From positions 1-64,000 of the forward strand of contig NZ_JFYV01000055.1 in assembly GCF_000632225.1 (NCBI RefSeq): a stretch of DNA of 64,000 bases, read 5' to 3'. The notes under the pieces were generated by a model, which was given only the letters and a program-made list of their open reading frames with translations, did no database searches and was not told the DNA's origin. Position numbers and translations under genes: made by a program. The number at the start of each line of letters is the position of its first letter. The first letter of the stretch is position 1. Shown here one piece after another: positions 51,792-60,198 of the stretch. The DNA comes from Sphingomonas sp. RIT328. Its GTDB lineage: Bacteria > Pseudomonadota > Alphaproteobacteria > Sphingomonadales > Sphingomonadaceae.

Positions 51792-54521
51792 TCAGAACCG
51801 CGAACGCACGGTCAGCCCATAGGTGCGCGGTTCGCCGGGCACGCCGACGGTCAGCGCATTACCGACGGCGTAGCGTGGGTATCCGAACCGCTGGACCTGC
51901 GACAGGCTGCCATTCCCCTGCAGATAGGCGGCCACCGCGATCTGCGCATAATGGCTGTCGAGCAGGTTCTGGCTCCAGAATTCGACCGCCCAGCGCTCGT
52001 CGCGGCCGCGCAGGCCGATGCGCGCATTGACCAGGACATAGGCCGGCTGCTGCTTCTCCGCCATCAGATCGGAGCCGGTGGAATAGTCGCTCGACAGGCG
52101 GCTATCGACGTAGAACAGCCCCGACAGGCCGCTGCGGCCGAGGGCCGGCGTCCAGGCCAGGGACTCGGTGACGACATGGGTCGGCGCGTTGGACATCTGA
52201 TTGCCCGGCAGCAGGAACAGGCTGGTGCTCAGCGGCGCGCCCTGCGCATTGCCGACCAGATTGTGGCCATAGCGCGCCCGCGCATAGGTATAGCCGACGC
52301 GGAAGGTGACATCCCTGACGGGATAGACACCGGCCTCGACCTCGAACCCGCGGGTCACGACGCCGGCGCCGACGTCCCCGGTGCACCGCCCGCTGCCCAG
52401 CGACCGATCGCTGTCGGCACCGTGCAGCGAATCGCGACAGGCACCGATATTCTGCACGACCAGCGCCGCCCCGTTAAAGGTGTTGAGCTGGAAGCTGCTG
52501 AAATCCGACCGGAAAGCCGCGATGCTCGCATTGAAGGTCGGCGCATTGTACTTGGCGCCGACCTCGATCGCCCGCACCGTCTCCGGATCGAAGCGCAGGC
52601 TGCTGGCCACCGCCGGCGCCGTGACGAACGCATTGTCGGCGAAGCCGGCGCGGGTCAGATTATATCCGCCCGCCTTATAGCCATGCGCGTAGGAGGCATA
52701 GAAGAGCGTGCTCGGCCGGGCCTGCCAGGACAGTACCGCGGTGCCGCTCAACCGGCCCTCCCGCATCGAATCGCTGATCCGGGTCCCATTGTAGGCGGAG
52801 GTCGAATTGCCCGGGCAGCTTTGCCGGATGATGATCATCGCCGCCTGACGCATCTGCGGATTGGGGTCGGTCAAAAGGCCGGCCAGAGCGGTCTGCTGCG
52901 CGCCGCAGATCGTATTGCCGCTGTCAAAGGCGGCGCGCATCGTCTTGCGTTCGTTGGTATAACGCAGGCCGCCGGTGACGCTCAGCGTATCGGTGAGGCG
53001 ATAGATATCGTGCGTGAAGACGGCGAAATTGTCGCTCGTCTGCCGGTAGACGTCATGGACGTTGGACGTATCGTGCAGCAGCGTCAGCCGGTCGAGCCCG
53101 CCCATCAGCGTCGGCCCGACCGCCGCCACGGCGAGGTCGTGGACCATCGGCTTGAGGCAGGCGGGCGCGGCAGGATCGCGGAACGCGCCGCTGGGATCGA
53201 AGGCGGCGAGCATGCTGCACGCGGCGAAGGCACCATAGTCGGACCCGTAGCGCAGCGAGTCGGACAGGTTCAGCCGCTCGTGCGCGTAATAGCCGCCAAG
53301 CAGCCAGTCGAGCCGGTTGCCCAACGCCGCGCCGCTCACCCGCGTTTCGTGCGAGAAGGTGTGGAACTGACGCGTCGCCTCCTTGTCGTAATTGACGAGA
53401 TTGAGGCTGCCGAAGTCGAAATCCCCGGCAGTGCCGGCCTTATATTCGCGATAGGCGTCGATCGAGACGAGCTGCACCGCCCCCATCGTCCAGCCGATCC
53501 GCGACGAGACGCCGTAATCCTTGACGATGTTGGTATAGGCCTGACCACGCGAGATGGCGGAGAGGCGGTTATAGGGATCGCCGTTGCTCGGCAGCACCGC
53601 GCCCATGTCTCCCATCAGCTTGACGATGCGGTTCTCCGGAGCGAAGGCGACGTCACCCGGCCGACCCGGCGTCGGGTCGTATTTCTCGCGCGTATCGAGA
53701 TAGACGGTGCTGCAGCACCGCTCCCGGCGCACCGTATAGTCGCCGATCACGCGCAGCGAGAGATCGTCCTGCGGTTTGTAGAACAGCTGGCCGCGGACGA
53801 AGGCGCGGCGGCGATTGTTGAAGTCGATATCGTTGACCACGTCATGGTTGAAGCCGTCGCGCCGGGTGGTCGCACCGTCGATGCGGAAGGCGAGCGTGTC
53901 CTTGATCAGCGGACCGGTGACCGAGCCGGCGAGGCGCAGCGCATTGTAATTGCCGTAGCTCGCCTCGCCATAGCCGCCGAAGGTGAATTCGGGATATTTG
54001 GTGTAGATGCTGATCGAGCCCGCCGACGAATTGCGCCCCGACAGGGTGCCCTGCGGCCCGCGCAGGATCTCGATCCGGTCGATTTCGCCGATGTCGTTGA
54101 GGCCGATGCCGGCGCGGTTGCGGTAGACGCCGTCGATGAACACCGCGACCGAGCTTTCGATACCGGCATTCTGACCGACGGTGCCGATCCCGCGCAGCCG
54201 CGCAGTGGCGCTTACCTCGGAATCGGTCGACGAGACGATCAGCGACGGCGCGAGCTGCGTGACCTGACGGATGTCGGTCGCGCCGGTGCGGCTCAGCGTC
54301 ACCGTGTCATAGGCGCTGACCGCGATCGGCACGGTCGACTGGCGTTGCGATCGCCGCGTCGCCGTGACGATCAGGTCGGTGGTGTTCTCCGCGACCGGCG
54401 TGTCGGTCGCGGCCTTGTCGTTCTTGGTCGCCGGCGCGATCGCGCGCAGGCCCTGCGCCTGCGCCTGGCCGATCGTTCCGACGCAGCCGACTGCCGCCAG
54501 CAGATATCCTAATTTGCGCAA
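51792..54521 (-). CDS. TonB-dependent receptor, tandem copy 2
   Basis: Outer-membrane receptor of 909 aa, paralogous along its whole length to the downstream copy. In a stretch of about 113 residues starting at GLNDIGEI I count 17 differences. It has a signal peptide, the TonB box region DLIVTATRRSQR, the plug motif IEILRGPQGTLSGRNSSAGSI and the end EPRTYGLTVRSRF. The start aligned with copy 1 is a TTG (54519-54521) after AGGGGGA, whereas copy 1 has ATG. A TATAAT (complement of 54588-54593) lies about 70 nt upstream. Four cysteine pairs or clusters match those of copy 1. Confidence 0.93.
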   Translation of the reverse strand: MRKLGYLLAAVGCVGTIGQAQAQGLRAIAPATKNDKAATDTPVAENTTDLIVTATRRSQRQSTVPIAVSAYDTVTLSRTGATDIRQVTQLAPSLIVSSTDSEVSATARLRGIGTVGQNAGIESSVAVFIDGVYRNRAGIGLNDIGEIDRIEILRGPQGTLSGRNSSAGSISIYTKYPEFTFGGYGEASYGNYNALRLAGSVTGPLIKDTLAFRIDGATTRRDGFNHDVVNDIDFNNRRRAFVRGQLFYKPQDDLSLRVIGDYTVRRERCCSTVYLDTREKYDPTPGRPGDVAFAPENRIVKLMGDMGAVLPSNGDPYNRLSAISRGQAYTNIVKDYGVSSRIGWTMGAVQLVSIDAYREYKAGTAGDFDFGSLNLVNYDKEATRQFHTFSHETRVSGAALGNRLDWLLGGYYAHERLNLSDSLRYGSDYGAFAACSMLAAFDPSGAFRDPAAPACLKPMVHDLAVAAVGPTLMGGLDRLTLLHDTSNVHDVYRQTSDNFAVFTHDIYRLTDTLSVTGGLRYTNERKTMRAAFDSGNTICGAQQTALAGLLTDPNPQMRQAAMIIIRQSCPGNSTSAYNGTRISDSMREGRLSGTAVLSWQARPSTLFYASYAHGYKAGGYNLTRAGFADNAFVTAPAVASSLRFDPETVRAIEVGAKYNAPTFNASIAAFRSDFSSFQLNTFNGAALVVQNIGACRDSLHGADSDRSLGSGRCTGDVGAGVVTRGFEVEAGVYPVRDVTFRVGYTYARARYGHNLVGNAQGAPLSTSLFLLPGNQMSNAPTHVVTESLAWTPALGRSGLSGLFYVDSRLSSDYSTGSDLMAEKQQPAYVLVNARIGLRGRDERWAVEFWSQNLLDSHYAQIAVAAYLQGNGSLSQVQRFGYPRYAVGNALTVGVPGEPRTYGLTVRSRF

Positions 54522-54587
54522 TTCTGGTCCCCCTCAGCAATGTTCGGGGTCCGAAGAAGCGAATTACATTAATAAATGGTAAATCCA

Positions 54588-54593
54588 ATTATA
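54588..54593 (-). promoter_or_regulatory. Candidate -10 box of TonB receptor 2
   Basis: A perfect TATAAT on the minus strand lies in an AT-rich segment unlike the surrounding GC-rich DNA. No good -35 lies at 16-18 nt, so an activator or another start is possible. Confidence 0.35.
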
Positions 54594-54717
54594 GTATCGG
54601 TCTGCAGAAACGAGCCTGCAATGTCCGCCAGCATCGATCAGCCTGGTCTATCGATTTGAGATTACGCATCATCCGCCGGCAGGGCAGGACGGATCCGCGC
54701 CAGTATCGCCCTCATCT

Positions 54718-54858
54718 TTAAAAGCGCGAGCGCAACGTGGCGCCGTAGGTGCGCGCTTCGCCGAGGAAAGCGACGCTCAGCGCATCGGCGGTGGCGTCGC
54801 TCGGCGCGCCCATCGGATCGGGGGATGGCGACATCCCGAAAATCCGGAAAAGGTTCAG
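54718..54858 (-). pseudogene. C-terminal remnant of a third TonB-dependent receptor
   Basis: On the minus strand the frame ending at 54718 encodes ...DATADALSVAFLGEARTYGATLRSRF and a stop. This aligns with the last ~30 residues of both neighbouring receptors (GNALTVGVPGEPRTYGLTVRSRF in copy 2). Upstream in this frame only about 15 more codons remain before a stop at the aspS terminator, and there is no start, signal peptide or plug. It is therefore the 3' stump of a lost paralogue just upstream of receptor 2. The clear homology covers about 54718-54807. Confidence 0.8.
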
Positions 54859-54864
54859 TCACGC

Positions 54865-54890
54865 CGCCGGGCCGTCGCGACGGCCCGGCG
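54865..54890 (-). terminator. Terminator of aspS
   Basis: A 26-bp perfect GC-rich palindrome begins 8 nt after the aspS stop. On the minus strand it is followed within about 10 nt by ACCTTTTCC, a weak T-run. Confidence 0.65.
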
Positions 54891-54898
54891 ACGGCGGA

Positions 54899-56731
54899 TC
54901 AGCCCGCCTTCGGGGCGACCGCCTTGTCGACGTCGGTCGCGGCGACTCCCGCCTGCGGCGCGATGCGCAGGTTGAGTTCCTTGAGCTGCTTGGGCGTCGC
55001 GAAATTGGGCGCGCCCATCATCAGGTCCTCGGCCTTCTGCGTCATCGGGAAGACGATCACCTCGCGGATATTGGGTTCGTCGGCGAGCAGCATGACGATG
55101 CGGTCGATACCCGGCGCCGAGCCGCCGTGCGGCGGCGCACCGAACTTGAAGGCGTTGATCATGCCGGCGAAGTTGGTGTCGACCTCGGCCTGCGAATAGC
55201 CGGCGATCTCGAACGCCTTGTACATGATCTCCGGACGATGGTTGCGGATCGCCCCGCTCGACAGTTCGACGCCGTTGCAGACGATGTCATATTGATAGGC
55301 GAGGATGTCGAGCGGGTCCTTGGTTTCCAGCGCGTCCATCTCGCCCTGCGGCATCGAGAAGGGATTGTGGCTGAAGTCGATCTTCTTGTTGTCCTCGTCA
55401 TATTCGAACATCGGGAAATCGACGATCCAGCAGAATTCGAAGCGGTTCTGATCGATCAGGCCAAGGCTCTCGCCGACGCGGGTGCGCGCGAGGCCGGCGA
55501 GCTTGGCGGCCTGCGCCTCCTTGCCGGCGGCGAAGAACAGGCCGTCGTCGGGGCCGAGGCCGAGCGCATCGGCCATCGCGCTCATCTTGCCCTCGCCGTG
55601 GTTCTTGGCGATCGGGCCGCCCCATTCGCCGCCCTTGCGCGTCGCATAGCCGAGGCCGGCGAAGCCTTCGGACTGCGCCCAGGCGTTCATGTCGTCGAAG
55701 AACTTGCGGCTCTTGTCGGCGGTGCCCGGCGCGGGGATGGCGCGGACGACGTCGCCGCCCTCGACGATCGAGGCGAAGCGGCCGAAGCCCGAGCCGACGA
55801 ACTGATCGGACACGTCGCTGATCAGGATCGGGTTGCGCAGGTCGGGCTTGTCGTTGCCGTATCTCAGCATCGATTCGCGATAGGGGATGCGGCGGAACGG
55901 CAGCGCCGAGACGCTGCGCCCCTTGCCTTGCCAGTCGGCGAATTCCTCGAACACGCCGTGCAGCACCGGCTCGATCGCGGCGAACACGTCCTCCTGCGTG
56001 ACGTAGCTCATCTCGAAATCGAGCTGGTAGAATTCGCCGGGGCTGCGATCGGCGCGTGCATCCTCGTCGCGGAAACAGGGCGCGATCTGGAAATAGCGGT
56101 CGAAGCCGGCGACCATCAGCAGCTGCTTGAACATCTGCGGCGCCTGCGGCAGCGCGTAGAATTTGCCGGGATGGACGCGGCTGGGGACGAGATAGTCACG
56201 CGCCCCCTCCGGCGACGAAGCCGTGAGGATCGGCGTCTGGAATTCGGTGAACCCCTGCCCGATCATCCGCTGGCGGATCGAGGAGATCACCTTCGAGCGC
56301 AGCATGATATTCTGGTGCAGCCGCTCCCGGCGCAGGTCGAGGAAGCGATAGCGCAGGCGGATGTCCTCGGGATATTCGGCATCGCCCGCGACCGGCATCG
56401 GCAGCTCCTGCGCATGGCTCTGCACCGTCGCGGCGCGCGCGAACACCTCGATCGCGCCGGTGGCGAGATTGGGGTTCTGCGTCGCCTCGGACCGCGCCTT
56501 GACCAGGCCGTCGATCGTCACCACCGATTCGACGCGCAGCGATTCCAGCGTCGGCAGCGCCGGTGAATCGCTGTCGGCGACGATCTGGGTGATGCCGTAA
56601 TGGTCGCGCAGATCGACGAAGAGCACGCCGCCATGATCGCGCTTGCGATGGACCCAGCCCGACAGGCGGACGGTCTCGCCGACGTTGCTCGCGGACAGCG
56701 CGGCGCAGGTGTGGGAGCGATAGGCGTGCAT
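54899..56731 (-). CDS. aspS: Aspartyl-tRNA synthetase
   Basis: Class II synthetase charging tRNA-Asp, bacterial type with the GAD insertion, 610 aa. The anticodon-binding OB domain has VRLSGWVHRKRDHGGVLFVDLRDHYGITQIV; motif 2 is FRDEDARADRSPGEFYQLDFEMSYV; motif 3 is GGSAPGIDRIVMLL. The frame extends upstream to 56803, but ATG 56731 with GGAAGAAA gives the standard start MHAYRSHTCAAL. It is divergent from rnd. Whether it is discriminating for Asp or also makes Asp-tRNA-Asn cannot be decided here. Confidence 0.97.
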   Translation of the reverse strand: MHAYRSHTCAALSASNVGETVRLSGWVHRKRDHGGVLFVDLRDHYGITQIVADSDSPALPTLESLRVESVVTIDGLVKARSEATQNPNLATGAIEVFARAATVQSHAQELPMPVAGDAEYPEDIRLRYRFLDLRRERLHQNIMLRSKVISSIRQRMIGQGFTEFQTPILTASSPEGARDYLVPSRVHPGKFYALPQAPQMFKQLLMVAGFDRYFQIAPCFRDEDARADRSPGEFYQLDFEMSYVTQEDVFAAIEPVLHGVFEEFADWQGKGRSVSALPFRRIPYRESMLRYGNDKPDLRNPILISDVSDQFVGSGFGRFASIVEGGDVVRAIPAPGTADKSRKFFDDMNAWAQSEGFAGLGYATRKGGEWGGPIAKNHGEGKMSAMADALGLGPDDGLFFAAGKEAQAAKLAGLARTRVGESLGLIDQNRFEFCWIVDFPMFEYDEDNKKIDFSHNPFSMPQGEMDALETKDPLDILAYQYDIVCNGVELSSGAIRNHRPEIMYKAFEIAGYSQAEVDTNFAGMINAFKFGAPPHGGSAPGIDRIVMLLADEPNIREVIVFPMTQKAEDLMMGAPNFATPKQLKELNLRIAPQAGVAATDVDKAVAPKAG

Positions 56732-56796
56732 GATCGTTTCTTCCGGCCGGCAAGGGCATGTGGGTGAAGCGTGGCGCTTCCCCGTCTCACTTGGCT

Positions 56797-56825
56797 TTGT
56801 CAACCCGGCCGCGTGTGGCTATGGC
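56797..56825 (+). promoter_or_regulatory. Putative rnd promoter, leaderless
   Basis: TTGTCA (56797-56802), a 17-nt spacer and TATGGC (56820-56825) end 6 nt before the rnd ATG. The expected +1 would fall on or next to the A of ATG. There is no room for a Shine-Dalgarno. Confidence 0.5.
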
Positions 56826-56831
56826 AAGGCC

Positions 56832-58007
56832 ATGCATATCCACCCGTTGATTACAGACAGCGCGACCCTCGCCAATCTGTGTGCCCGCCTCGCCAATGCC
56901 GACTTCGTCACCGTCGACACCGAATTTATGCGCGAGAGCACCTATTACCCTGAATTGTGCCTGATCCAGATCGCTGACGTGAACGAGGCGGCGGCGATCG
57001 ATCCGATGGCGCCGGGGCTCGACATGACGCCGCTGCTCGACCTGCTCACCGAGAATCAGGACGTGCTCAAGGTCGTCCACGCCGGCGGGCAGGATATCGA
57101 GATCATCTACAATCTCACCGGCAAGACGCCGCAGCCGCTGTTCGACACGCAGGTCGCGGCGATGGCGCTGGGGCAAGGCGAGCAGATCGGCTATTCCAAC
57201 CTCGTCGACAGCTGGCTCGGCATCCAGGTCGACAAGGGCGCGCGCTTCACCGACTGGGCGCGGCGGCCGCTCGACGCGCGGCAGATCGAATATGCGATCG
57301 GCGACGTGACCCACCTCGCCGATATCTTCCCCAGGATGCTCGAACGGCTGCGCAAGACCGGGCGCGGGGTGTGGCTCGACCAGGAGATGGAGCGGCTCGC
57401 CGATCCCGCCAATTATGCCAACGACCCCGATCAGGCGTGGAAGCGCGTCCGCATCTCCGGCCGCAAGCCCGACGTGCTCGGGCGGCTCAAGGCGCTGGCG
57501 CGCTGGCGCGAGCTGGAGGCGCAGTCGAAGGACCTGCCGCGCGGACGCATCGTCAAGGACGAGACGTTGGGCGACCTCGCCGGCCATCCGCCGCGCAAAC
57601 AGGCCGATCTCGCCAAGGTGCGCGGCCTGTCGGCGACCTGGGCGTCGAACGACATCGGCGGCCGGCTGATGGCGGCGATCGATTCGGCGCAGCCGCTGTC
57701 TGGCGACGAGCTGCCGCCGCGCGACGACCGCAAGCCGGGGCTGGGCAAGGAGGGCGCGCTGGTCGCCGACCTGCTCAAGCTGCTGCTCAAGATCCGCTCG
57801 CGCGACATCGACGTCGCCTCGCGGCTGCTGGCGCGGTCGGACGAGCTGGAGGCCTTGGCGGCGGGGGTGCGCACCGGCCTGCCGATGCTGGAGGGCTGGC
57901 GCTTCGATCAATTCGGTCGCGACGCGCTCGATCTGGTCGAGGGGCGGCTCGGCTTCGCGGTGCGCGGCGGCAAGCTCAAGATGACGCGAACGGAGGAGAC
58001 GGCATGA
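56832..58007 (+). CDS. rnd: Ribonuclease D
   Basis: 3'-5' exoribonuclease for tRNA and stable RNA maturation, 391 aa. DEDD catalytic residues appear in FVTVDTEFMRE (Exo I), VLKVVHAGGQDIEII (Exo II) and the Exo III region ARQIEYAIGDVTHL. HRDC domains occupy the C-terminal half (LGRLKALARWRELEAQSKDLPRGRIVKDE). The frame is open upstream to 56730, but that portion overlaps the aspS start; ATG 56832 is the family-like start. It overlaps the next gene by 4 nt. Confidence 0.95.
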   Translation: MHIHPLITDSATLANLCARLANADFVTVDTEFMRESTYYPELCLIQIADVNEAAAIDPMAPGLDMTPLLDLLTENQDVLKVVHAGGQDIEIIYNLTGKTPQPLFDTQVAAMALGQGEQIGYSNLVDSWLGIQVDKGARFTDWARRPLDARQIEYAIGDVTHLADIFPRMLERLRKTGRGVWLDQEMERLADPANYANDPDQAWKRVRISGRKPDVLGRLKALARWRELEAQSKDLPRGRIVKDETLGDLAGHPPRKQADLAKVRGLSATWASNDIGGRLMAAIDSAQPLSGDELPPRDDRKPGLGKEGALVADLLKLLLKIRSRDIDVASRLLARSDELEALAAGVRTGLPMLEGWRFDQFGRDALDLVEGRLGFAVRGGKLKMTRTEETA

Positions 58008-58300
58008 AGCGGATGATCCTGATGGCGCCGGTGCTGGCGCCGATGCTGACGGCGGCCTGCGCGACGATGGCGCCGCCCCCGCCCGAGCGCGGGCCGTGCG
58101 CGGTCGACGAGGCGGCGAAGATGCACTTCGCCGCGGTGAAATACCGCGAGCGGATGCGCGGCGAGATCGAACATGCGACGCATTCGGCGGTGTCGCGGAT
58201 CGTCCGGCCGGGCGACATGGTGACGCAGGATCTCCGGCCGGACCGGCTGACGATCCTGCTCGACGACGGCGGGCTGATCAGCGGCTTGCGCTGCGGGTGA
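58004..58300 (+). CDS. I78-like peptidase inhibitor family lipoprotein
   Basis: A 98-residue exported protein. A signal peptide ends in LTAAC (C19 lipobox). After a Pro-rich spacer, GPCAVDEAAK carries C32, and the C-terminal block VRPGDMVTQDLRPDRLTILLDDGGLISGLRCG closely follows the I78 (elastase/subtilisin inhibitor) signature, including the final Cys that would pair with C32. Family members inhibit serine peptidases in the periplasm; inhibition is inferred here. The ATG overlaps the rnd stop, so it is coupled to rnd. Confidence 0.75.
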   Translation: MKRMILMAPVLAPMLTAACATMAPPPPERGPCAVDEAAKMHFAAVKYRERMRGEIEHATHSAVSRIVRPGDMVTQDLRPDRLTILLDDGGLISGLRCG

Positions 58301-58377
58301 TCCGCGGGGGCGGGGCTGGCCGGCGATGGCGCTGAGCCGAGGTCTCGCTCATCCCGCATAGAGTTATCCGTTAGCCC

Positions 58378-58500
58378 TGAGCCTGTCGAAGGGCGGGCTT
58401 CCAGAGTGCGGTCGATCGATGTGTCGCAGTGCGGTCGCCGCGGGGCGGGACGGACCGACTAGCGCTCCGCTCGGGGGATGGCAGCGCTTCGACAGGCTCA
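58378..58500. repeat. Inverted pair of REP-like repeats
   Basis: TGAGCCTGTCGAAG (58378-58391) recurs in inverted form as CTTCGACAGGCTCA (58487-58500), 95 nt apart, inside the 256-nt gap between the I78-like gene and ppx. This core is a familiar dispersed extragenic palindrome of sphingomonads and some other proteobacteria. The pair arrangement is REPIN-like. No gene was seen in the gap. Confidence 0.7.
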
Positions 58501-58556
58501 GCGCGAACGGTGACGGGTGGCCGAAACGCACCTCAGCGGTCGCGCAGGCATTTCCC

Positions 58557-60131
58557 TCATGTGCGCAGAGTTGGCCCCACCAGCGCTTGGCCGAACACCA
58601 CGCGCGGCTTGCGCTTGAGTCCGGTCGCCAGCGCGGCATGGCGGCGCTCGACCGTCTCCGAATAGAGGGGTCGGTCCGCCTCGCCGAGCGACAGCAGCAC
58701 GTGCCCCGGTTCGAGCCCCAAAGTCGCGCGTTGCAGCGGGCCGGCGAGCCCGGCGCTGAACCGCTGCCCGAGCCGGATCGCCAGCCCCCAGTCGATCGCC
58801 AGCGCAATCTGTCCGACATTGGCGAGGCCGGCGAGCAGCGGATGCGGCGTGGTGCTGCCGCCAAGGCTGGTGTGCAGCGCCTGCGCGAGCATGGCGCGCT
58901 CGGGCGCGTCGATCGCCACCCAATTGCCGTGCAGCGCGACCTCGAAGCCGCGTTCGTCGCGGAATTCGGGATTGGCGCGCCAGCCGGTGTCGGCGAGCAG
59001 GCAGGCGGCGTGGCGGATGCGGGCGAGCTCCGGCCCTTCGCCGGGAAAGAGCGGCGCGATCCAGCCGGCGAGCAGATCGCCATGTTCGGCGAAGCGGCCG
59101 AGCAGCCGCCCTTCCTCGCGCGCGCCGACGATCAGCGGATCGAGCGCGCGCGTCTGCGGATCGAGCGCGGCATAGAGCAGCCCCTCGCGCAGCCCGAAGG
59201 TCGAGGCGACGGCGCTCGCCGAACCGAGTTCGCGCATCACCACCGCGAGCAGCGCGGTCGCATCGCCGAGCTGGCCGGCCCGCACCGCCGACATGCCCGG
59301 CACGCTGCGCAGCCGCGTCCGCGACAGATGCGCGATGCTGCGGCCGAGCCGGCCGACCGTCTCGGGCGCGAGCGTATAGCCGTGGATGATCGGCAGCGGA
59401 TAATGCGTCAGGCTCATGTCGAGCCGCGCCAGCGCGCGCCACGATCCGCCGACCATATAGAGCGGCAGGCCCCTGCCCCGCCCGGTCCAGCCGGCCTCGC
59501 GGATCAGCCTCGTGACGTGGCGGTCGAACGCCGGGCCGCGCCCTTCGCGCAGCGCGGCGATGCGCAGCACGCCGAGCGGGAAGGAGATGCGGTCGGTGAC
59601 CGTGCCGGCGACGACGCGGACGAGTTCGAGGCTGCCGCCGCCAAGATCGCCGACGACGCCGTCCGCCTCGGGAATCGCCGACAGCACGCCCATTCCCGCG
59701 GCGGTCGCCTCTTGTTCGCCCGTCAGCACGTCGACGGTGAGGCCGAGCGCACCGGCCGCGGCGATGAAGGCGGGGCCATTGCTCGCGTCGCGCACCGCGG
59801 CGGTGGCGACGGTGCGCAGCGGCGCGTCCATCTCGCGCGCGACCATCGCGAACCGGCCGAGCGCGCCCATCGCGAGCGCCATGCTGTCGGCGTCGATCGT
59901 GCCGGTCGCGGCGAGGCTGCGGCCGAGGCCGGCCATCACCTTCTCGTTGAACAGCGTCGCCGGGATGCGGGGATGACCCTGGTAGACGACGAGGCGCACC
60001 GAATTGGAGCCGATGTCGATGATGCCGGTACGGGGGAACGTCTCTGCCATGACCGGCTCAACGAGCGGCACGGCCGGCTGTTCAGACACGCCCCGCTCGC
60101 GCAGGGTGGTGAGGAAGGGGATGCGGGCCAT
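58557..60131 (-). CDS. ppx: Ppx/GppA family exopolyphosphatase
   Basis: ASKHA-fold phosphatase degrading polyphosphate, and possibly pppGpp. It has 524 aa. Phosphate motifs are GIIDIGSNSVRLVVY (about 36-50) and GVVGDLGGGSLELV (about 157-170), followed by a C-terminal HD-like helical domain with ARIRHAACLLADTGW. The Met at residue 28 (MAETFPRTG) is an alternative start. It is last in the DUF2066-hdaA-ppk1-ppx run, 67 nt after ppk1. Confidence 0.93.
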   Translation of the reverse strand: MARIPFLTTLRERGVSEQPAVPLVEPVMAETFPRTGIIDIGSNSVRLVVYQGHPRIPATLFNEKVMAGLGRSLAATGTIDADSMALAMGALGRFAMVAREMDAPLRTVATAAVRDASNGPAFIAAAGALGLTVDVLTGEQEATAAGMGVLSAIPEADGVVGDLGGGSLELVRVVAGTVTDRISFPLGVLRIAALREGRGPAFDRHVTRLIREAGWTGRGRGLPLYMVGGSWRALARLDMSLTHYPLPIIHGYTLAPETVGRLGRSIAHLSRTRLRSVPGMSAVRAGQLGDATALLAVVMRELGSASAVASTFGLREGLLYAALDPQTRALDPLIVGAREEGRLLGRFAEHGDLLAGWIAPLFPGEGPELARIRHAACLLADTGWRANPEFRDERGFEVALHGNWVAIDAPERAMLAQALHTSLGGSTTPHPLLAGLANVGQIALAIDWGLAIRLGQRFSAGLAGPLQRATLGLEPGHVLLSLGEADRPLYSETVERRHAALATGLKRKPRVVFGQALVGPTLRT

Positions 60132-60198
60132 CAGGCGGCGGGACGTCGCCGCCCCGGCTCACCGCCGCTCCGCACCCCGGCCACGCCGCCGCCCACCG

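Noticed and set aside
51789..54512. 907-codon plus-strand frame covering TonB receptor 2
   Set aside because: It mirrors the receptor exactly on the other strand and has no recognisable domain; a product of codon bias, not an overlapping gene.
54662..54862. 66-codon minus-strand frame from 54862
   Set aside because: Different frame over the receptor remnant; the in-frame homology to the receptors explains this DNA better.
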